DNA of 64,000 nt, taken from positions 41,172 through 105,171 of the forward strand of contig JAFKGI010000026.1 of assembly GCA_017307785.1 (NCBI GenBank), read 5' to 3'. Shown piece after piece: positions 33,218-42,590 of this stretch; the stretch's first letter is position 1, and each line of letters begins with the position of its first letter. The stretch is from Vulcanimicrobiota bacterium (GTDB lineage: Bacteria; Vulcanimicrobiota; Xenobia; Xenobiales; JADMJV01). The notes under the pieces are model-generated. The model was given only the letters and a program-made list of their open reading frames with translations. It made no database searches and was not told where the DNA came from. The position numbers and the translations under genes are program-made.

Positions 33218-33907
33218 GTGAAAATCTGCAAGGCGCCAATTCCCGCAACTCCGCCCAAAAGCCAGCTGCCCAAGCCATCCGAAGAGCACGGCCTGCATGA
33301 CGGGGTCCAGATCGGACACAATCTGTCCTCTGTGGGCGAGGCCACCGGAGTACTGGGCGAAATCAGTCGCGAAGAGATGGTCGAGATGCGTAGCCTGGTC
33401 GCTCGCGAATCCCGCCAGGCGGCCATCCTGGGCGAAGCCTCCGCGCCCCACACCGCTCTTCGGACCGGGGCCGCCGGCCTGAACGTGCTGGTGGCCGCCG
33501 GCGCCGCCTGGCACGGAATCGAGCTTTTACGACGGCCCGACGGCTTCAGCAAGGTCGAAGGCGCCAGTCATTTACTGATGGCCGCGGGCTGCGGTCTGAC
33601 CGCCGGCCACCTGGGCCTGGCCAATCCGGTGATGGGCGAACTGGCCGGCAAGTTCCTGATGGCTCACGGGGCCGCCGAAGTTGGCCTGGGCGCTTACCGG
33701 GCCTTGCAAGGGGAGAAAGTTCTGGGCGGACTGCAGGCCGCCCACGGAGCCTGCTTGATTGGAGCAGAGGTGTTCCCGGCCGCCGCTCTACCCTTATGCG
33801 TATCCATGGCCGCTCTGACCGGCATCCAGGTCTGGCTTCACCACCAGCATCCCGGCCACGGACAGGAGCACGGCGACCCGCACCCCCATCCTCACCACAA
33901 ATCGTAG
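33218..33907 (+). CDS. Ala/Gly-rich probable membrane protein with His-rich tail
   Basis: 229 residues if the GTG at 33218 is used; an open frame from 33137 adds 27 residues that would lie upstream of the likely promoter. The N-terminal 80 residues are soluble. From about residue 85 there are four to five hydrophobic Ala/Gly-rich helices (GLNVLVAAGAAWHGIELL, ASHLLMAAGCGLTAGHLGL). The C-terminus ends with a cluster of His residues (HHQHPGHGQEHGDPHPHPHH) likely to bind Ni, Zn or Cu. No family recognised. Divergent from the Met/Gly-rich gene. Confidence 0.6.
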   Translation: MKICKAPIPATPPKSQLPKPSEEHGLHDGVQIGHNLSSVGEATGVLGEISREEMVEMRSLVARESRQAAILGEASAPHTALRTGAAGLNVLVAAGAAWHGIELLRRPDGFSKVEGASHLLMAAGCGLTAGHLGLANPVMGELAGKFLMAHGAAEVGLGAYRALQGEKVLGGLQAAHGACLIGAEVFPAAALPLCVSMAALTGIQVWLHHQHPGHGQEHGDPHPHPHHKS

Positions 33908-34019
33908 AAAACTTGAACGGGTTTGTCATACCGTTAGCAATCTTGTAACGGAATCGCCGATCTCGTTAAACTTCCAGGGGATATAAAGAGTTAACGAATC
34001 CCCGTGGAGGTATTTTCCG

Positions 34020-34685
34020 ATGCTGTTTTTCTCCGCCCCGCCGGTCGTCGACCTGGTTGACCTCAAGCAGAATCAGGTGGTTTTCACCTCCAAAAAACCC
34101 CTGCGCGTGGGCCGAGACACCCCCGTCCGTCTCTCCCTGCAGGCCCCCGAGGGCGACTCCCAGGTGATCAACTCCCGCATCTTCGTGCAGCAAGCCCGCC
34201 CTCTGGCCGACGGCCAGGTTGCCTACGTGGGTACACTGCAAACCGAATTGCCGTTCCAGCCTCTGCCGGTCAACAATGGAGACTGCGAATCCCTGCGCCG
34301 CGGTGCCCGCTACGAGCTGAGCCTGCGCGTCATGTCGCCGGACCTCCCCGATTTCGGCGGCGTCTCGGTGGACTTTTCCCAGACCGGCCTCCAGTTGGAA
34401 ACCCGTAGCGCCGTGCGCACCGGCGACATCGTCCGCCTGACCCTGGACACCAACGTGGAAGAGTTGGAATACATCACCGTCAGCGCCCGCGTTGCCTGGT
34501 GCCGCCCGGAAAGCCGCAAGTCGCATCGCTCGGGACTGGAGTTCCGCGATCTCAGCCCTGAAACCCGGGCCCAATTGGAAGAACTGGGCCGCTATCTGCG
34601 CGCTCGCGAATCCGCCAACCTGACTCAACTGGTGCTGGAGCACGCCGACCGCTACCTGCTCGGTCAGGCAAACGCCGCCGAATAA
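34020..34685 (+). CDS. PilZ domain protein (c-di-GMP receptor)
   Basis: 221 residues, good ribosome site (GTGGAGG). An N-terminal YcgR-like beta domain (residues 1-95, with QNQVVFTSKKPLRVG) precedes a PilZ barrel: RRGARYELSLRV provides the R-x3-R c-di-GMP loop and VDFSQTGLQLET the D-x-S-x2-G motif, followed by VAWCRPESRKSHRSGLEF. Both binding motifs are intact, so c-di-GMP binding is expected. Likely output is motility, pilus or exopolysaccharide control, but no target gene is adjacent. Its stop abuts the opposite-strand FG-GAP gene. A small inverted repeat (GGGGAT/ATCCCC, 33977-34003) lies in the leader. Confidence 0.9.
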   Translation: MLFFSAPPVVDLVDLKQNQVVFTSKKPLRVGRDTPVRLSLQAPEGDSQVINSRIFVQQARPLADGQVAYVGTLQTELPFQPLPVNNGDCESLRRGARYELSLRVMSPDLPDFGGVSVDFSQTGLQLETRSAVRTGDIVRLTLDTNVEELEYITVSARVAWCRPESRKSHRSGLEFRDLSPETRAQLEELGRYLRARESANLTQLVLEHADRYLLGQANAAE

Positions 34686-35822
34686 CTAACGAGGGGCTCG
34701 AAAATCATTCGGGTCCTTGGTCATTTCCGAGGACACCGCTTTCTTGACGAAGGGAGTCAGCAGACTGAGTCCCTGACCAAAGAAGTTGGCGGTAACGGCC
34801 TGCTGGTTGACCCCGTCCAGGGAGACCAACTGGATGTCCACCGGACCTCCGTTGGTAAGCACCAACTGGGTGCGTGCAAAGTTGCCCTGGCCGTCGCCGC
34901 TCAGAATCGCCACTCCGCCCTCGTCCTCGAGGGTGACCAGCAAATCGAGAAAGCCATCCTGGTTGACATCCCAGGGCACCAGGCAATCCGGCTTGGCGCC
35001 AGCCGGTATGGTTTGGGCCTGTTCGAATAGCCCACCCTCGCCCCCGAGCCAGCGGGTCAAGTTGCCGTCTGCTTCGTTAGCCACGGCCAGGTCCAGCTTG
35101 CCGTCCCCATTGAAGTCTGCGGCGGTCAGTCCGAAAGGGGATTGCCCCACCGCCAACGTTTGCGCCAGCGTGAAATTCCTGGACCCACCGTTGCGGAAGC
35201 AAGAGACCGAGCCTGAATCAAAGTTGCTGACCAGGATGTCGGCTTTGCCGTCCGCGTCCACGTCCTGGACCAGCACCTGCACGGGACTGGCTCCGCAGGC
35301 AAAGGTCAAGGGCGAGCCCAGCCCCCCGCCCGCCTGCCCCCAGAGGACGGTGACGTCGTTCGAGCTGACGTTTCCGACCACCAGGTCGGTACGCCCATCT
35401 CCATCCAAATCCACCGCTCCCAGAGCCTGAGGCGAAGTTCCCACGGCGACGCTAGAACTCTGGGTGCTGTCGCCATGATCGAAAATCAACACCGAACTGC
35501 CGTCGCGTAAAGCCACTGCCAGATCGGGCCGGCTGTCGCCCACAAAATCGCCCACGGCGCACTGCCCGGGGCTGTTGCTGAGACTGATCTCGCTGAGCTC
35601 GGCGTTGCTGACAATCTGCAGCTTGTTGTTGGTGCGGTCGCTGGCGATCAACTCCAACTGCCCGTCCCCATTGAAGTCTGCTACCTTGACGAACAAAGGG
35701 GAGCTGTTGGTCGGCACCTGAGTCACGGTGATATCGGTTGCTACAAGCCCGCCCGGCAGCGAACTGCGCTCTACCTGACCGCATCCGATCACTACCAGGC
35801 CCAACATCCAAGTCCACCGCAT
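34686..35822 (-). CDS. FG-GAP/VCBS repeat beta-propeller lipoprotein
   Basis: 378 residues. MRWTWMLGLVVIGC is a lipoprotein signal with the Cys at 14. The rest is seven or so FG-GAP repeats, each with a calcium-loop of the type D-x-N/D-G-x-x-D (VADFNGDGQLELIASD, VDLDGDGRTDLVVG, DVDADGKADILV, ADFNGDGKLDLAVA, DVNQDGFLDLLV), forming an integrin-alpha-like propeller on the outside of the cell. Members mediate adhesion or bind polysaccharide; a specific ligand cannot be read from sequence. Confidence 0.9.
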   Translation of the reverse strand: MRWTWMLGLVVIGCGQVERSSLPGGLVATDITVTQVPTNSSPLFVKVADFNGDGQLELIASDRTNNKLQIVSNAELSEISLSNSPGQCAVGDFVGDSRPDLAVALRDGSSVLIFDHGDSTQSSSVAVGTSPQALGAVDLDGDGRTDLVVGNVSSNDVTVLWGQAGGGLGSPLTFACGASPVQVLVQDVDADGKADILVSNFDSGSVSCFRNGGSRNFTLAQTLAVGQSPFGLTAADFNGDGKLDLAVANEADGNLTRWLGGEGGLFEQAQTIPAGAKPDCLVPWDVNQDGFLDLLVTLEDEGGVAILSGDGQGNFARTQLVLTNGGPVDIQLVSLDGVNQQAVTANFFGQGLSLLTPFVKKAVSSEMTKDPNDFRAPR

Positions 35823-35871
35823 AGTCGAGCAAGGTTCCGGGGTCCTCTTGCTGCTCCTGCCTCAGAAATGC

Positions 35872-35900
35872 AAAAGGCCGAAGGCAACACGCCTTCGGCC
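35872..35900 (-). terminator. Rho-independent terminator of the small secreted protein gene
   Basis: Read on the minus strand, GGCCGAAGGC (35900-35891) pairs with GCCTTCGGCC (35885-35876) over a 5-base loop, followed by TTTT at 35875-35872. It is 25 bases past the stop at 35926. Confidence 0.8.
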
Positions 35901-35925
35901 CTTTAACCCGGCTTTCGGTCAAGCC

Positions 35926-36162
35926 TTAGCGGGCGTAGTCGATGCCCTGTTGCACCTGATCGATGGCTTCATCCACCAGCTCCATGGCGCGCTCACGATG
36001 GCCACCTTTGTTGGGCTCCGCCTGGCGCAGTTCCTCGCGGGCCAAACGCAGGCTCTCTTTGGCGTTCTGCATGTGGGGCTGGTCGGCCATCACCTGGCTG
36101 GTCAGCATTCCCAAAAGAAACAGGCTTCCGCCCAGGATGACTTTACCAAAGGTTTTCTTCAT
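35926..36162 (-). CDS. Small secreted helical protein
   Basis: 78 residues with a signal peptide (MKKTFGKVILGGSLFLLGMLTSQVMA, cleavage before DQ). The mature 52 residues are a charged helical hairpin: QNAKESLRLAREELRQAEPN and RERAMELVDEAIDQVQQGI. This repeat pattern is shared by many tiny periplasmic proteins of unknown role. TTGGAGGGT precedes the start and a terminator follows the gene, so it is monocistronic. Confidence 0.75.
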   Translation of the reverse strand: MKKTFGKVILGGSLFLLGMLTSQVMADQPHMQNAKESLRLAREELRQAEPNKGGHRERAMELVDEAIDQVQQGIDYAR

Positions 36163-36216
36163 TCTTACCCTCCAAGATGAGCTGGAATGGCCCTACATTG
36201 GTCCATCGCTTGCCGC

Positions 36217-37578
36217 CTATTCGTGCGATCCGATCTCATTCTCCTCGTCCGCCTCGGGCAAAATTAGATTCAAAAGGGCCGCGGCCAGGGTCCCCATAGC
36301 CATGCCTGACTCCATCAACACCTTGAGCGCCTGCCCCAGCCCCTCGGGTATGCCCATCTGCAACAAACCCTCGCGCAAGGCCTCGAGAGCAGCCGGAGCT
36401 CCCTGCACTCCGATACCCAAGCCCAGGGAACAGGCCAGGATGAACTGGTTGCGCCCACTCAGTCCGCCACGGCCGGCGATTTGCAGACCGGCGGCGGCCA
36501 CGGTGGAAAACATCAGAAAGGTAGCGCCTCCCAGCACCGGCTTGGGAATGACGCTGATCAGGGCCGCCAGCTGAGGGAGGAGGCCACAAACCGCCAGCAT
36601 CAGGCCGGTCGCGATTCCCACCCGTCGAGAGGCCACGCCGGTCAGAGCAATGATGCCATTGTTCTGTGCAAAGGTGGTCTTGGGCAGGGCGCAAAAAAGG
36701 CTGCAAAAGACGCAGCCCACGCCATCGGCCAACAATCCGCCACGCAACCTCGACTCGAAAAGTGGTCCCTCCACCGGCTCTCGAGAGACCCCCGAAGTCG
36801 CCGTCAGGTCACCGATGCACTCGAGCGCAACCAACAGATAAGCCACCAGCCAGGGTATCAGATAAACCGGATTGAAATGAAGTCCATAGCGTAGCGGGTG
36901 CGGCAATTCGAAAGGCTGGGCCTCAGCCACCGGAGTGAAATCCACTCGCCCACAGGCCACCGCCACCAGCGTTCCCACCAGCAAGCCTAGAGCGATGGAA
37001 GTATTGCGCAACCAGCCTTTCCCCCAGGCCTGTCCGGCCACGATGAAGGCGACCACCAGGAAGCCCAGCCCGAAGTTGGCCGGGGAACCGAAACCGGGAG
37101 TTCCCGGAAAGCCCGAGATCTGCGAAAAGCCCACGCCGATCAGGGTCACCCCGATCAGGGTGATGGCGATTCCGGTCACCAGGGGTGGAAAGAGCCGTCG
37201 CGCCGCTTTCAGGCCGTAGGCCACCAGCAAAGGCACCCAGGCGCCGGCCAGGGCCAGACCGAAGACCATGCCCAGATCTCCGCCGGCCCCGGTCGAGATA
37301 GCCAGAGGAACAAAAGCGAAGCTGGGACCGGTGACGCTCAGCAACCCCGAGCCCAGCGGACCTAATTTGTGCACCTGCAAAAGCGTGGTCAGTCCGGAAG
37401 TAAAGAGCGACATGCTGACCAGATAGGCCGTTTCGCGCGCCGGCAGGCCCAGCTGAGCTCCCACAATCAGGGGTGGGGTGACGATGCCGACGAACATCCC
37501 CAAAAGATGTTGCACCCCGAGGCTTAAGGCCAGCCACCAGGAGAGCTTTTCTTCCACCGAGTAAAAGCGCCGGCTCAA
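36217..37578 (-). CDS. NCS2-family purine (xanthine/urate) permease
   Basis: 453 residues from TTG 37578, which overlaps the stop of the dehydrogenase gene as TTGA. The longer frame to 37863 lies within that gene. About 14 membrane segments; NCS2 signatures include LGVQHLLGMFVGIVTPPLIV at the start, GLLSVTGPSFAFVPLA and the substrate-loop TTFAQNNGIIALTGVASR, in which QNNG marks xanthine/urate transporters. Proton or cation symport of xanthine or uric acid. Position directly after a xanthine dehydrogenase gene supports purine import followed by oxidation. Confidence 0.88.
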   Translation of the reverse strand: MSRRFYSVEEKLSWWLALSLGVQHLLGMFVGIVTPPLIVGAQLGLPARETAYLVSMSLFTSGLTTLLQVHKLGPLGSGLLSVTGPSFAFVPLAISTGAGGDLGMVFGLALAGAWVPLLVAYGLKAARRLFPPLVTGIAITLIGVTLIGVGFSQISGFPGTPGFGSPANFGLGFLVVAFIVAGQAWGKGWLRNTSIALGLLVGTLVAVACGRVDFTPVAEAQPFELPHPLRYGLHFNPVYLIPWLVAYLLVALECIGDLTATSGVSREPVEGPLFESRLRGGLLADGVGCVFCSLFCALPKTTFAQNNGIIALTGVASRRVGIATGLMLAVCGLLPQLAALISVIPKPVLGGATFLMFSTVAAAGLQIAGRGGLSGRNQFILACSLGLGIGVQGAPAALEALREGLLQMGIPEGLGQALKVLMESGMAMGTLAAALLNLILPEADEENEIGSHE

Positions 37579-40220
37579 CGCCAGGTAGCACGATCCCCGC
37601 GGATTCGACCGACCGACATGGCCATTCCGGCCGGACTTTCTTTCATGGGCAGACGATAGCGGGTCTGACCGTCGTAAGCGTAGAGAGCCGAGGCTACGGC
37701 GGCGGCCGTGGGCACCAGCCCGATCTCGCCCACTCCCTTGACTCCCATCGGGCCTTCGGCTGAAGGAACCTCCAGTAAGAGAATTTCCATCTCGGGCATA
37801 TCCTGAGCCCGCAGCACTCCAATATCTCGCAACCTGGTGGTGACCGGCATCCCGGCGACACACGGCAATTCTTCACTGAGAGCATAGCCCAGGCCCATGT
37901 GCAGACTGCCTTCCAGCTGGCCCTCGCACAGCGAGGGGTTGACCACCTTGCCCACATCGTGAGCTGCGATCATCTTGGCCACCCTGCCTTTCTCATCGAG
38001 AATGCACAGTTGAGTGGCAAAGCTGTAGGCGCTGTGCGTCTTGGGAGGCCGGCTCTTGTCGCCCAGGGCGGTGGTGTCGTCGACCTTGATGTCGGCGGCG
38101 AAAATCTGGCCCTTCAAATCTTCCAGAGTTTTTCCGGACCGCAGCGCTTCCCCCAGCTTTCCGGCCGCGCTCATGACCGCCTTTCCCACAAAGAAGGTCG
38201 CACGCGACCCGGTGGTCTGGCCACTGCCCAGTTGAAACTTGGTGTCCACTTTAGGATGAAAAACCTCGGCCGGCAGGCCCGTCATTTCGACCGCGAACTG
38301 GATGGCGACCGTCAGCAAACCCTGGCCCATTTCCGTATAGCCGATATGCACCGATACACTCAGATCGTCTTCCACCACCAGGCGCGACTTGCCCCACTCG
38401 GCCACTCCGTTACCGATACCGGTGTTCTTCAAGCCACAGGCGATCCCGATCTTTTTTCCCGCCTGCAGAGCTTCATAGTAGCGTCCTTTGACGGCTTCCA
38501 GCGTTTCGATCAGTCCCACGCCCTCTTTCACCACCTGACCGGTGGTGACCATTTGCCCGTTCTCCAGCGCATTGCGGCGACGAATCGTCCAACCGTCCAA
38601 TCCCGCCTTGGTGGCCAGCTGATCCAGACAGCCCTCGATGGCGAAAGCCGACTGATTGACTCCAAACCCACGCATGGCTCCGCAGGGTGGGTTATTGGTG
38701 TAGACGGCCACCGCCTCGACATCCACGTTCGGCACCACGTAGGGACCACAGGAATGGCCGGCGGCCCTCTCCAGCACCTTGCCGCCCACTGAAGCATAGG
38801 CTCCACTGTCCCCGATCATATAGGCCTGAACAGCCGTCAGTCGGCCCTCGGCGTCACAGCCCACTTTGTAGGTCATCCACAGCGGATGGCGCTTGGGATG
38901 AATCCGCACCGACTCGTCCCGACTCAGGGTCAGCTTGACCGGTCTTCCCGTCAGGTAGGCCAGCAAAGCGGTCTGCGCCTGCACCGACATATCTTCTTTG
39001 CCGCCAAAAGCTCCGCCGTTGGGCATCAACTCGACGTCGACGTCGTCCTCTGATTTGCCCAGGAAAGACGCCACCTGGCGCCGATCATCGAAGATGCCCT
39101 GGCCCTGGGTGTAGAGCTTCATGCGACCTCCTTCGAGGGGCACGGCCACGCAAGATTCAGGCTCTAAGAAGAGATGCTCGATGCGCTGCGTCTGCCACTT
39201 TCCCTCGACGATATGAGCGGACCGGGCAAACGCTTCCTCGACGTTGCCGCGCGCGATGTGCGAGCGCGACAGCAGATTGTGGCCTTTGGGGTTGCGCGAA
39301 TTGACCACCGGAGCTTCCGGCAGCAGGCCATATTCCGGGTCGAGAACGGCCGGCAAGACCTCATATTGCACCTGCACGGCTTTGGCCGCCTCACGTGCCT
39401 GAAAGCGCGATTCGGCCGCCACCACCGCCACCACATCGCCCACGTAGCGCACTTCCTCGCCCTCCGCCACCAATCCGGGCCAGTCCGCGAACAGCAGACC
39501 GTAGTAGCGGTCGCCGGGCACATCCTGAGCGGTAGCCACGCGAATCACACCGGGCAAGGCCTCGGCCGCGCTAGAATCTATCGATAGAACTCGGGCACGC
39601 GGATGGGGGGACAGCACCATGGCTCCATAGAGCATGCCGTCGAGTTGCACGTCATCCACGTAGGGTCGGAGTCCGATGGCCGTTTCCTCGGCCTGATAGC
39701 GCTTCAGCGACTCCCCCACCTTGCCGGTGAGCGGGGCGCCGCCAGGTTTCCACTCGCCGCGCCGGGCCCTGGCCATCAAAGCGACCGCGTCCTGAATCTT
39801 CTTGTAGCCGGTGCAGCGGCACAGATGGCCGTCCAGAGCCTTCACGATTTCCTCTGGCTGCGGATCGGGATTCTTCTCCAACAGGTGATGCGCTCGCATG
39901 ACGATGCCGGGAATGCAAAAGCCGCACTGCAAACCGGCGGCTTCGGCAAAGCAGGCCGAGTAGGTCTGACGCAAATCCGCGTCGATGCCCTCGAGAGTGA
40001 CCACGCTTTTACCCTCCGCCTTGGCGGCAGGCAAGGAGCAGATGGTGATGGCGCGGCCATCCACCAGAGCCAGGCAGCAGCCGCACTGACCCTGAGGGCT
40101 GCAACCATCTTTGACCGAGCAGGTGCCGGTGCGGTCTCGCAAAGCGTGCAGCAGCGTTTCACTGGCGTCCACCTCGAGCTGGCACTGCCGCCCGTTGAGG
40201 GTGAAGTTCAGGTTGCTCAT
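37575..40220 (-). CDS. Xanthine dehydrogenase-type molybdenum hydroxylase, fused 2Fe-2S and Mo subunits
   Basis: 881 residues from ATG 40220. N-terminal ferredoxin-type domain with CSPQGQCGCC (C40-C49), then CGFCIPG and HLCRCTGYKK for the second cluster, joined directly to the molybdopterin-binding part (GGAFGGKEDM, PPCGAMRGFGVNQ, GSGQTTGSRATF, GVKGVGEIGL with the catalytic Glu). No FAD domain is present, the arrangement of the fused family known as selenium-dependent xanthine dehydrogenase; whether labile selenium is used cannot be seen. It oxidises purines such as hypoxanthine or xanthine. The NCS2 permease follows as a coupled gene. Confidence 0.88.
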   Translation of the reverse strand: MSNLNFTLNGRQCQLEVDASETLLHALRDRTGTCSVKDGCSPQGQCGCCLALVDGRAITICSLPAAKAEGKSVVTLEGIDADLRQTYSACFAEAAGLQCGFCIPGIVMRAHHLLEKNPDPQPEEIVKALDGHLCRCTGYKKIQDAVALMARARRGEWKPGGAPLTGKVGESLKRYQAEETAIGLRPYVDDVQLDGMLYGAMVLSPHPRARVLSIDSSAAEALPGVIRVATAQDVPGDRYYGLLFADWPGLVAEGEEVRYVGDVVAVVAAESRFQAREAAKAVQVQYEVLPAVLDPEYGLLPEAPVVNSRNPKGHNLLSRSHIARGNVEEAFARSAHIVEGKWQTQRIEHLFLEPESCVAVPLEGGRMKLYTQGQGIFDDRRQVASFLGKSEDDVDVELMPNGGAFGGKEDMSVQAQTALLAYLTGRPVKLTLSRDESVRIHPKRHPLWMTYKVGCDAEGRLTAVQAYMIGDSGAYASVGGKVLERAAGHSCGPYVVPNVDVEAVAVYTNNPPCGAMRGFGVNQSAFAIEGCLDQLATKAGLDGWTIRRRNALENGQMVTTGQVVKEGVGLIETLEAVKGRYYEALQAGKKIGIACGLKNTGIGNGVAEWGKSRLVVEDDLSVSVHIGYTEMGQGLLTVAIQFAVEMTGLPAEVFHPKVDTKFQLGSGQTTGSRATFFVGKAVMSAAGKLGEALRSGKTLEDLKGQIFAADIKVDDTTALGDKSRPPKTHSAYSFATQLCILDEKGRVAKMIAAHDVGKVVNPSLCEGQLEGSLHMGLGYALSEELPCVAGMPVTTRLRDIGVLRAQDMPEMEILLLEVPSAEGPMGVKGVGEIGLVPTAAAVASALYAYDGQTRYRLPMKESPAGMAMSVGRIRGDRATWR

Positions 40221-40280
40221 GGGGGGCCTGTTCGAAGTCAGCACCCAGGAGCCTCCCCTGGGGTCCTGAAGACTAGCCGT

Positions 40281-40835
40281 ATGAACTGGTTGGCGTGGTT
40301 GACTCAGCATTCCCTGGGCAAGCTCTTCCTGGTCCTGAGCCTGGGCTGGTTCGCCCTGGGCTGTTGGCGCTGGCAGATCTGTCGCAAGCGCTTGAGCCGT
40401 CTGGACCTGCTGCCGCTCTTCCCCCCGCTGCTGGCGGCGGTGGCTCCTTTCCTGATGATGCAGGGCTTCACGGCCGGTTGGGAGCGCCTCGATAAAGAAC
40501 TCAATCATCTGGGCAATCTGGAGCCTTACGAAGCGCTGCGGGCCATCGAGATCGTGCGCCACGCCCTCAACAGCTTTTGGAATTGGAGCATTCCGCCGGC
40601 CAGCGCCGGGGCCATGGCCTTGCTGTGCGCGCTGCTATTGGGCATGGCTCACATGGTCTGGAGCTTTGACCTGTTCCTCAACCGGCGACGCAAGAAGCCC
40701 GATGAGCTCGAAGAGATCCGCCGCGAGCTGGCCGAGGTCAAGCAATTGCTGATGTTGCAGGCAACGCAAAGAAGCCCGGAGTTGCCTCCAGGCTCCTTCG
40801 CGCAGCTACCCGCGGCGAGGGATGACGTCCAATAG
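40281..40835 (+). CDS. Membrane protein of unknown function with coiled-coil tail
   Basis: 184 residues from ATG 40281; the open frame further up is antisense to the dehydrogenase. Three hydrophobic segments (about residues 14-29, 44-62, 107-128) and a cytosolic C-terminal coiled coil (PDELEEIRRELAEVKQLLML). The helix layout recalls MotA/ExbB-type channel proteins but the conserved residues are not convincing. Convergent with the Hsp20 gene, with 4 bases between stops. Confidence 0.65.
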   Translation: MNWLAWLTQHSLGKLFLVLSLGWFALGCWRWQICRKRLSRLDLLPLFPPLLAAVAPFLMMQGFTAGWERLDKELNHLGNLEPYEALRAIEIVRHALNSFWNWSIPPASAGAMALLCALLLGMAHMVWSFDLFLNRRRKKPDELEEIRRELAEVKQLLMLQATQRSPELPPGSFAQLPAARDDVQ

Positions 40836-40839
40836 ACGG

Positions 40840-41253
40840 TTAGCTGATGGTGATTTGACGGGGCTTGGCCGACTCGAGCTTGGGCAGAGTCAAGCTCAGC
40901 ACGCCGTCGTGGTATTCGGCCTGAGCCTTTTCGGCGTCCACCGCGAAGGGGAGCCGGAAGGTGCGGCTGATGCTACCGTGACCGCGCTCCTTGAGCAAAT
41001 ACTTGCCGTTTTCCGGCGTCACTTCGGCGGGAATCTCGGCCTTTAAGGTGAGAATGTCCTTTTCGTAGTGAATCTCGATTTGCTCCTTCGAGCTGCCCGG
41101 CACCTGGGCTCTGACCACGATCGAGTCCGGAGTTTCCAGAACATCGACGGGCATCGCCGGCAGTCCGCGGTCGGGGCGAACAAAATTTTCATCCATCATT
41201 CGGCTGACGGCCTCTCTCAGGCTGACTCCGGTATTGGGTTCAATCAAGCGCAT
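40840..41253 (-). CDS. Small heat shock protein (Hsp20/alpha-crystallin)
   Basis: 137 residues with AAAGGAG ahead of the start. An alpha-crystallin domain is shown by PVDVLETPDSIVVRAQVPGS, then DILTLKAEIP and the C-terminal AEYHDGVLSLTLPKLE signature, ending with the ITI of the I-x-I/V motif that pairs oligomer subunits. ATP-independent holdase in the cytosol. The 115-base gap to coaBC contains divergent promoters that I could not place with confidence. Confidence 0.93.
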   Translation of the reverse strand: MRLIEPNTGVSLREAVSRMMDENFVRPDRGLPAMPVDVLETPDSIVVRAQVPGSSKEQIEIHYEKDILTLKAEIPAEVTPENGKYLLKERGHGSISRTFRLPFAVDAEKAQAEYHDGVLSLTLPKLESAKPRQITIS

Positions 41254-41368
41254 TGTGCTTTCTCCTTTGCATTTTCCTCACTGGGTTGGTCTTAGAATAG
41301 GCCCCCTGAGTTAGCTGTCCGTTGTGATTGTGCAAGCGTTTTGTTAGAGGGCTACGAAGGAGGCGGGC

Positions 41369-42556
41369 ATGAAGATTCTCTACGGCATTTGCGGAAGTAT
41401 TTCAGCTTACAAAGCACCCTGGATCGTGCGCGAATTGATTCGATTGGGAGCGGAGGTTCGGGTGGTGATGACTCCCGAGGCGCAACGCTTTGTGACTCCG
41501 CTGGTGCTGCAAAACCTGAGCAAAAACGCGGTCGTCACCGATTCTTTTGACCCAGAGCATCAGGAGGGCGGTTCCTGGCATGTGCACTGGGCACGCTGGG
41601 CTGACCAGGTTCTGGTGGCTCCCTGCAGCGCCACCACCATGGCCAAATTAGCGACTGGAATCGCCGACAACGCGCTCACGCTGGCCTTGTTGAGCCTGCC
41701 TCGTGAGACCCCTTTGCGGCTGTGTCCCGCGATGGACCCGGACATGTGGCATCATCCCGCCACGCAACGCAACCTGGCGCGTCTGCAGGCCGACGGAGCC
41801 CTGGTGCTGCCACCCGAGGAAGGCGAGCTGGCCAGCGGACTGAGCGGAGCGGGCCGCCTGCCCGAGCCCCTGCAAATCGCGGAGTGGGTGCTCAAGCCCA
41901 GCCTGAAGGGCAAGACCGTGCTGATCACGGCCGGGCCCACCCGCGAACCCATCGATGGGGTTCGTTATATCAGCAATCATTCCAGCGGTAAGATGGGCTT
42001 CGCCATCGCCGCCGAGGCGCAGGCCCGCGGCGCGCGGGTGATCCTGGTCAGCGGACCGGTTTCTCTGCCGGCTCCGGCCGGAGTCGAGATCGTGCGAGTG
42101 GAAACGGCTCAGCAAATGCTGGAAGCGTGCCAGCAAAACTTCCCATCCGCTGACGTCATCATCAAGTCGGCGGCGGTGGCTGACTTTAGCCCGGCTCAGG
42201 TAGCCTCCGGCAAGCTCAAGAAAGAACAGCTGGGTCAGAATCCCTCAATTGCTCTCGAGAAAACCGCCGACATCCTGGCCTGGTTGGGTGAGCACAAGCG
42301 GCCTGACCAATACCTGGTGGGGTTCGCGCTGGAGATTCAGAACGCCGAGGAGAACGCCCGAGGCAAACTGGAGCGCAAGAAATGCGACCTGGTGGTGCTC
42401 AACCAGGCCAACCAGCCGGACAGCGGCTTCGGTGGGGACAACAACACCATCACCTTGATCGGACCCGACCTGCGACAGCCCTGGCCGCCTCTGAGCAAGC
42501 GCCAGTGCGCCCGGCGACTTTGGGATTTCATCGAAGGTTCTGGAACCCTGAGTTAG
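41369..42556 (+). CDS. coaBC: CoaBC phosphopantothenoylcysteine synthetase/decarboxylase
   Basis: 395 residues, AAGGAGG upstream. The N-terminal flavoprotein half has KILYGICGSISAYKAPWIV, the active-site His in GGSWHVHWARWAD and the PAMDPDMW motif (Asn replaced by Asp, as in several phyla); the C-terminal ligase half opens at GKTVLITAGPTREPIDGVRY with SNHSSGKMG and ends with the usual VVLNQA and GGDNN elements. The pair makes 4'-phosphopantetheine from phosphopantothenate and cysteine with CTP or ATP. Essential coenzyme A step in the cytosol. First gene after a divergent promoter region. Confidence 0.95.
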   Translation: MKILYGICGSISAYKAPWIVRELIRLGAEVRVVMTPEAQRFVTPLVLQNLSKNAVVTDSFDPEHQEGGSWHVHWARWADQVLVAPCSATTMAKLATGIADNALTLALLSLPRETPLRLCPAMDPDMWHHPATQRNLARLQADGALVLPPEEGELASGLSGAGRLPEPLQIAEWVLKPSLKGKTVLITAGPTREPIDGVRYISNHSSGKMGFAIAAEAQARGARVILVSGPVSLPAPAGVEIVRVETAQQMLEACQQNFPSADVIIKSAAVADFSPAQVASGKLKKEQLGQNPSIALEKTADILAWLGEHKRPDQYLVGFALEIQNAEENARGKLERKKCDLVVLNQANQPDSGFGGDNNTITLIGPDLRQPWPPLSKRQCARRLWDFIEGSGTLS

Positions 42557-42590
42557 AAGTTCTGCGCCACTTCAGCCTTGGGGGTCAGAG

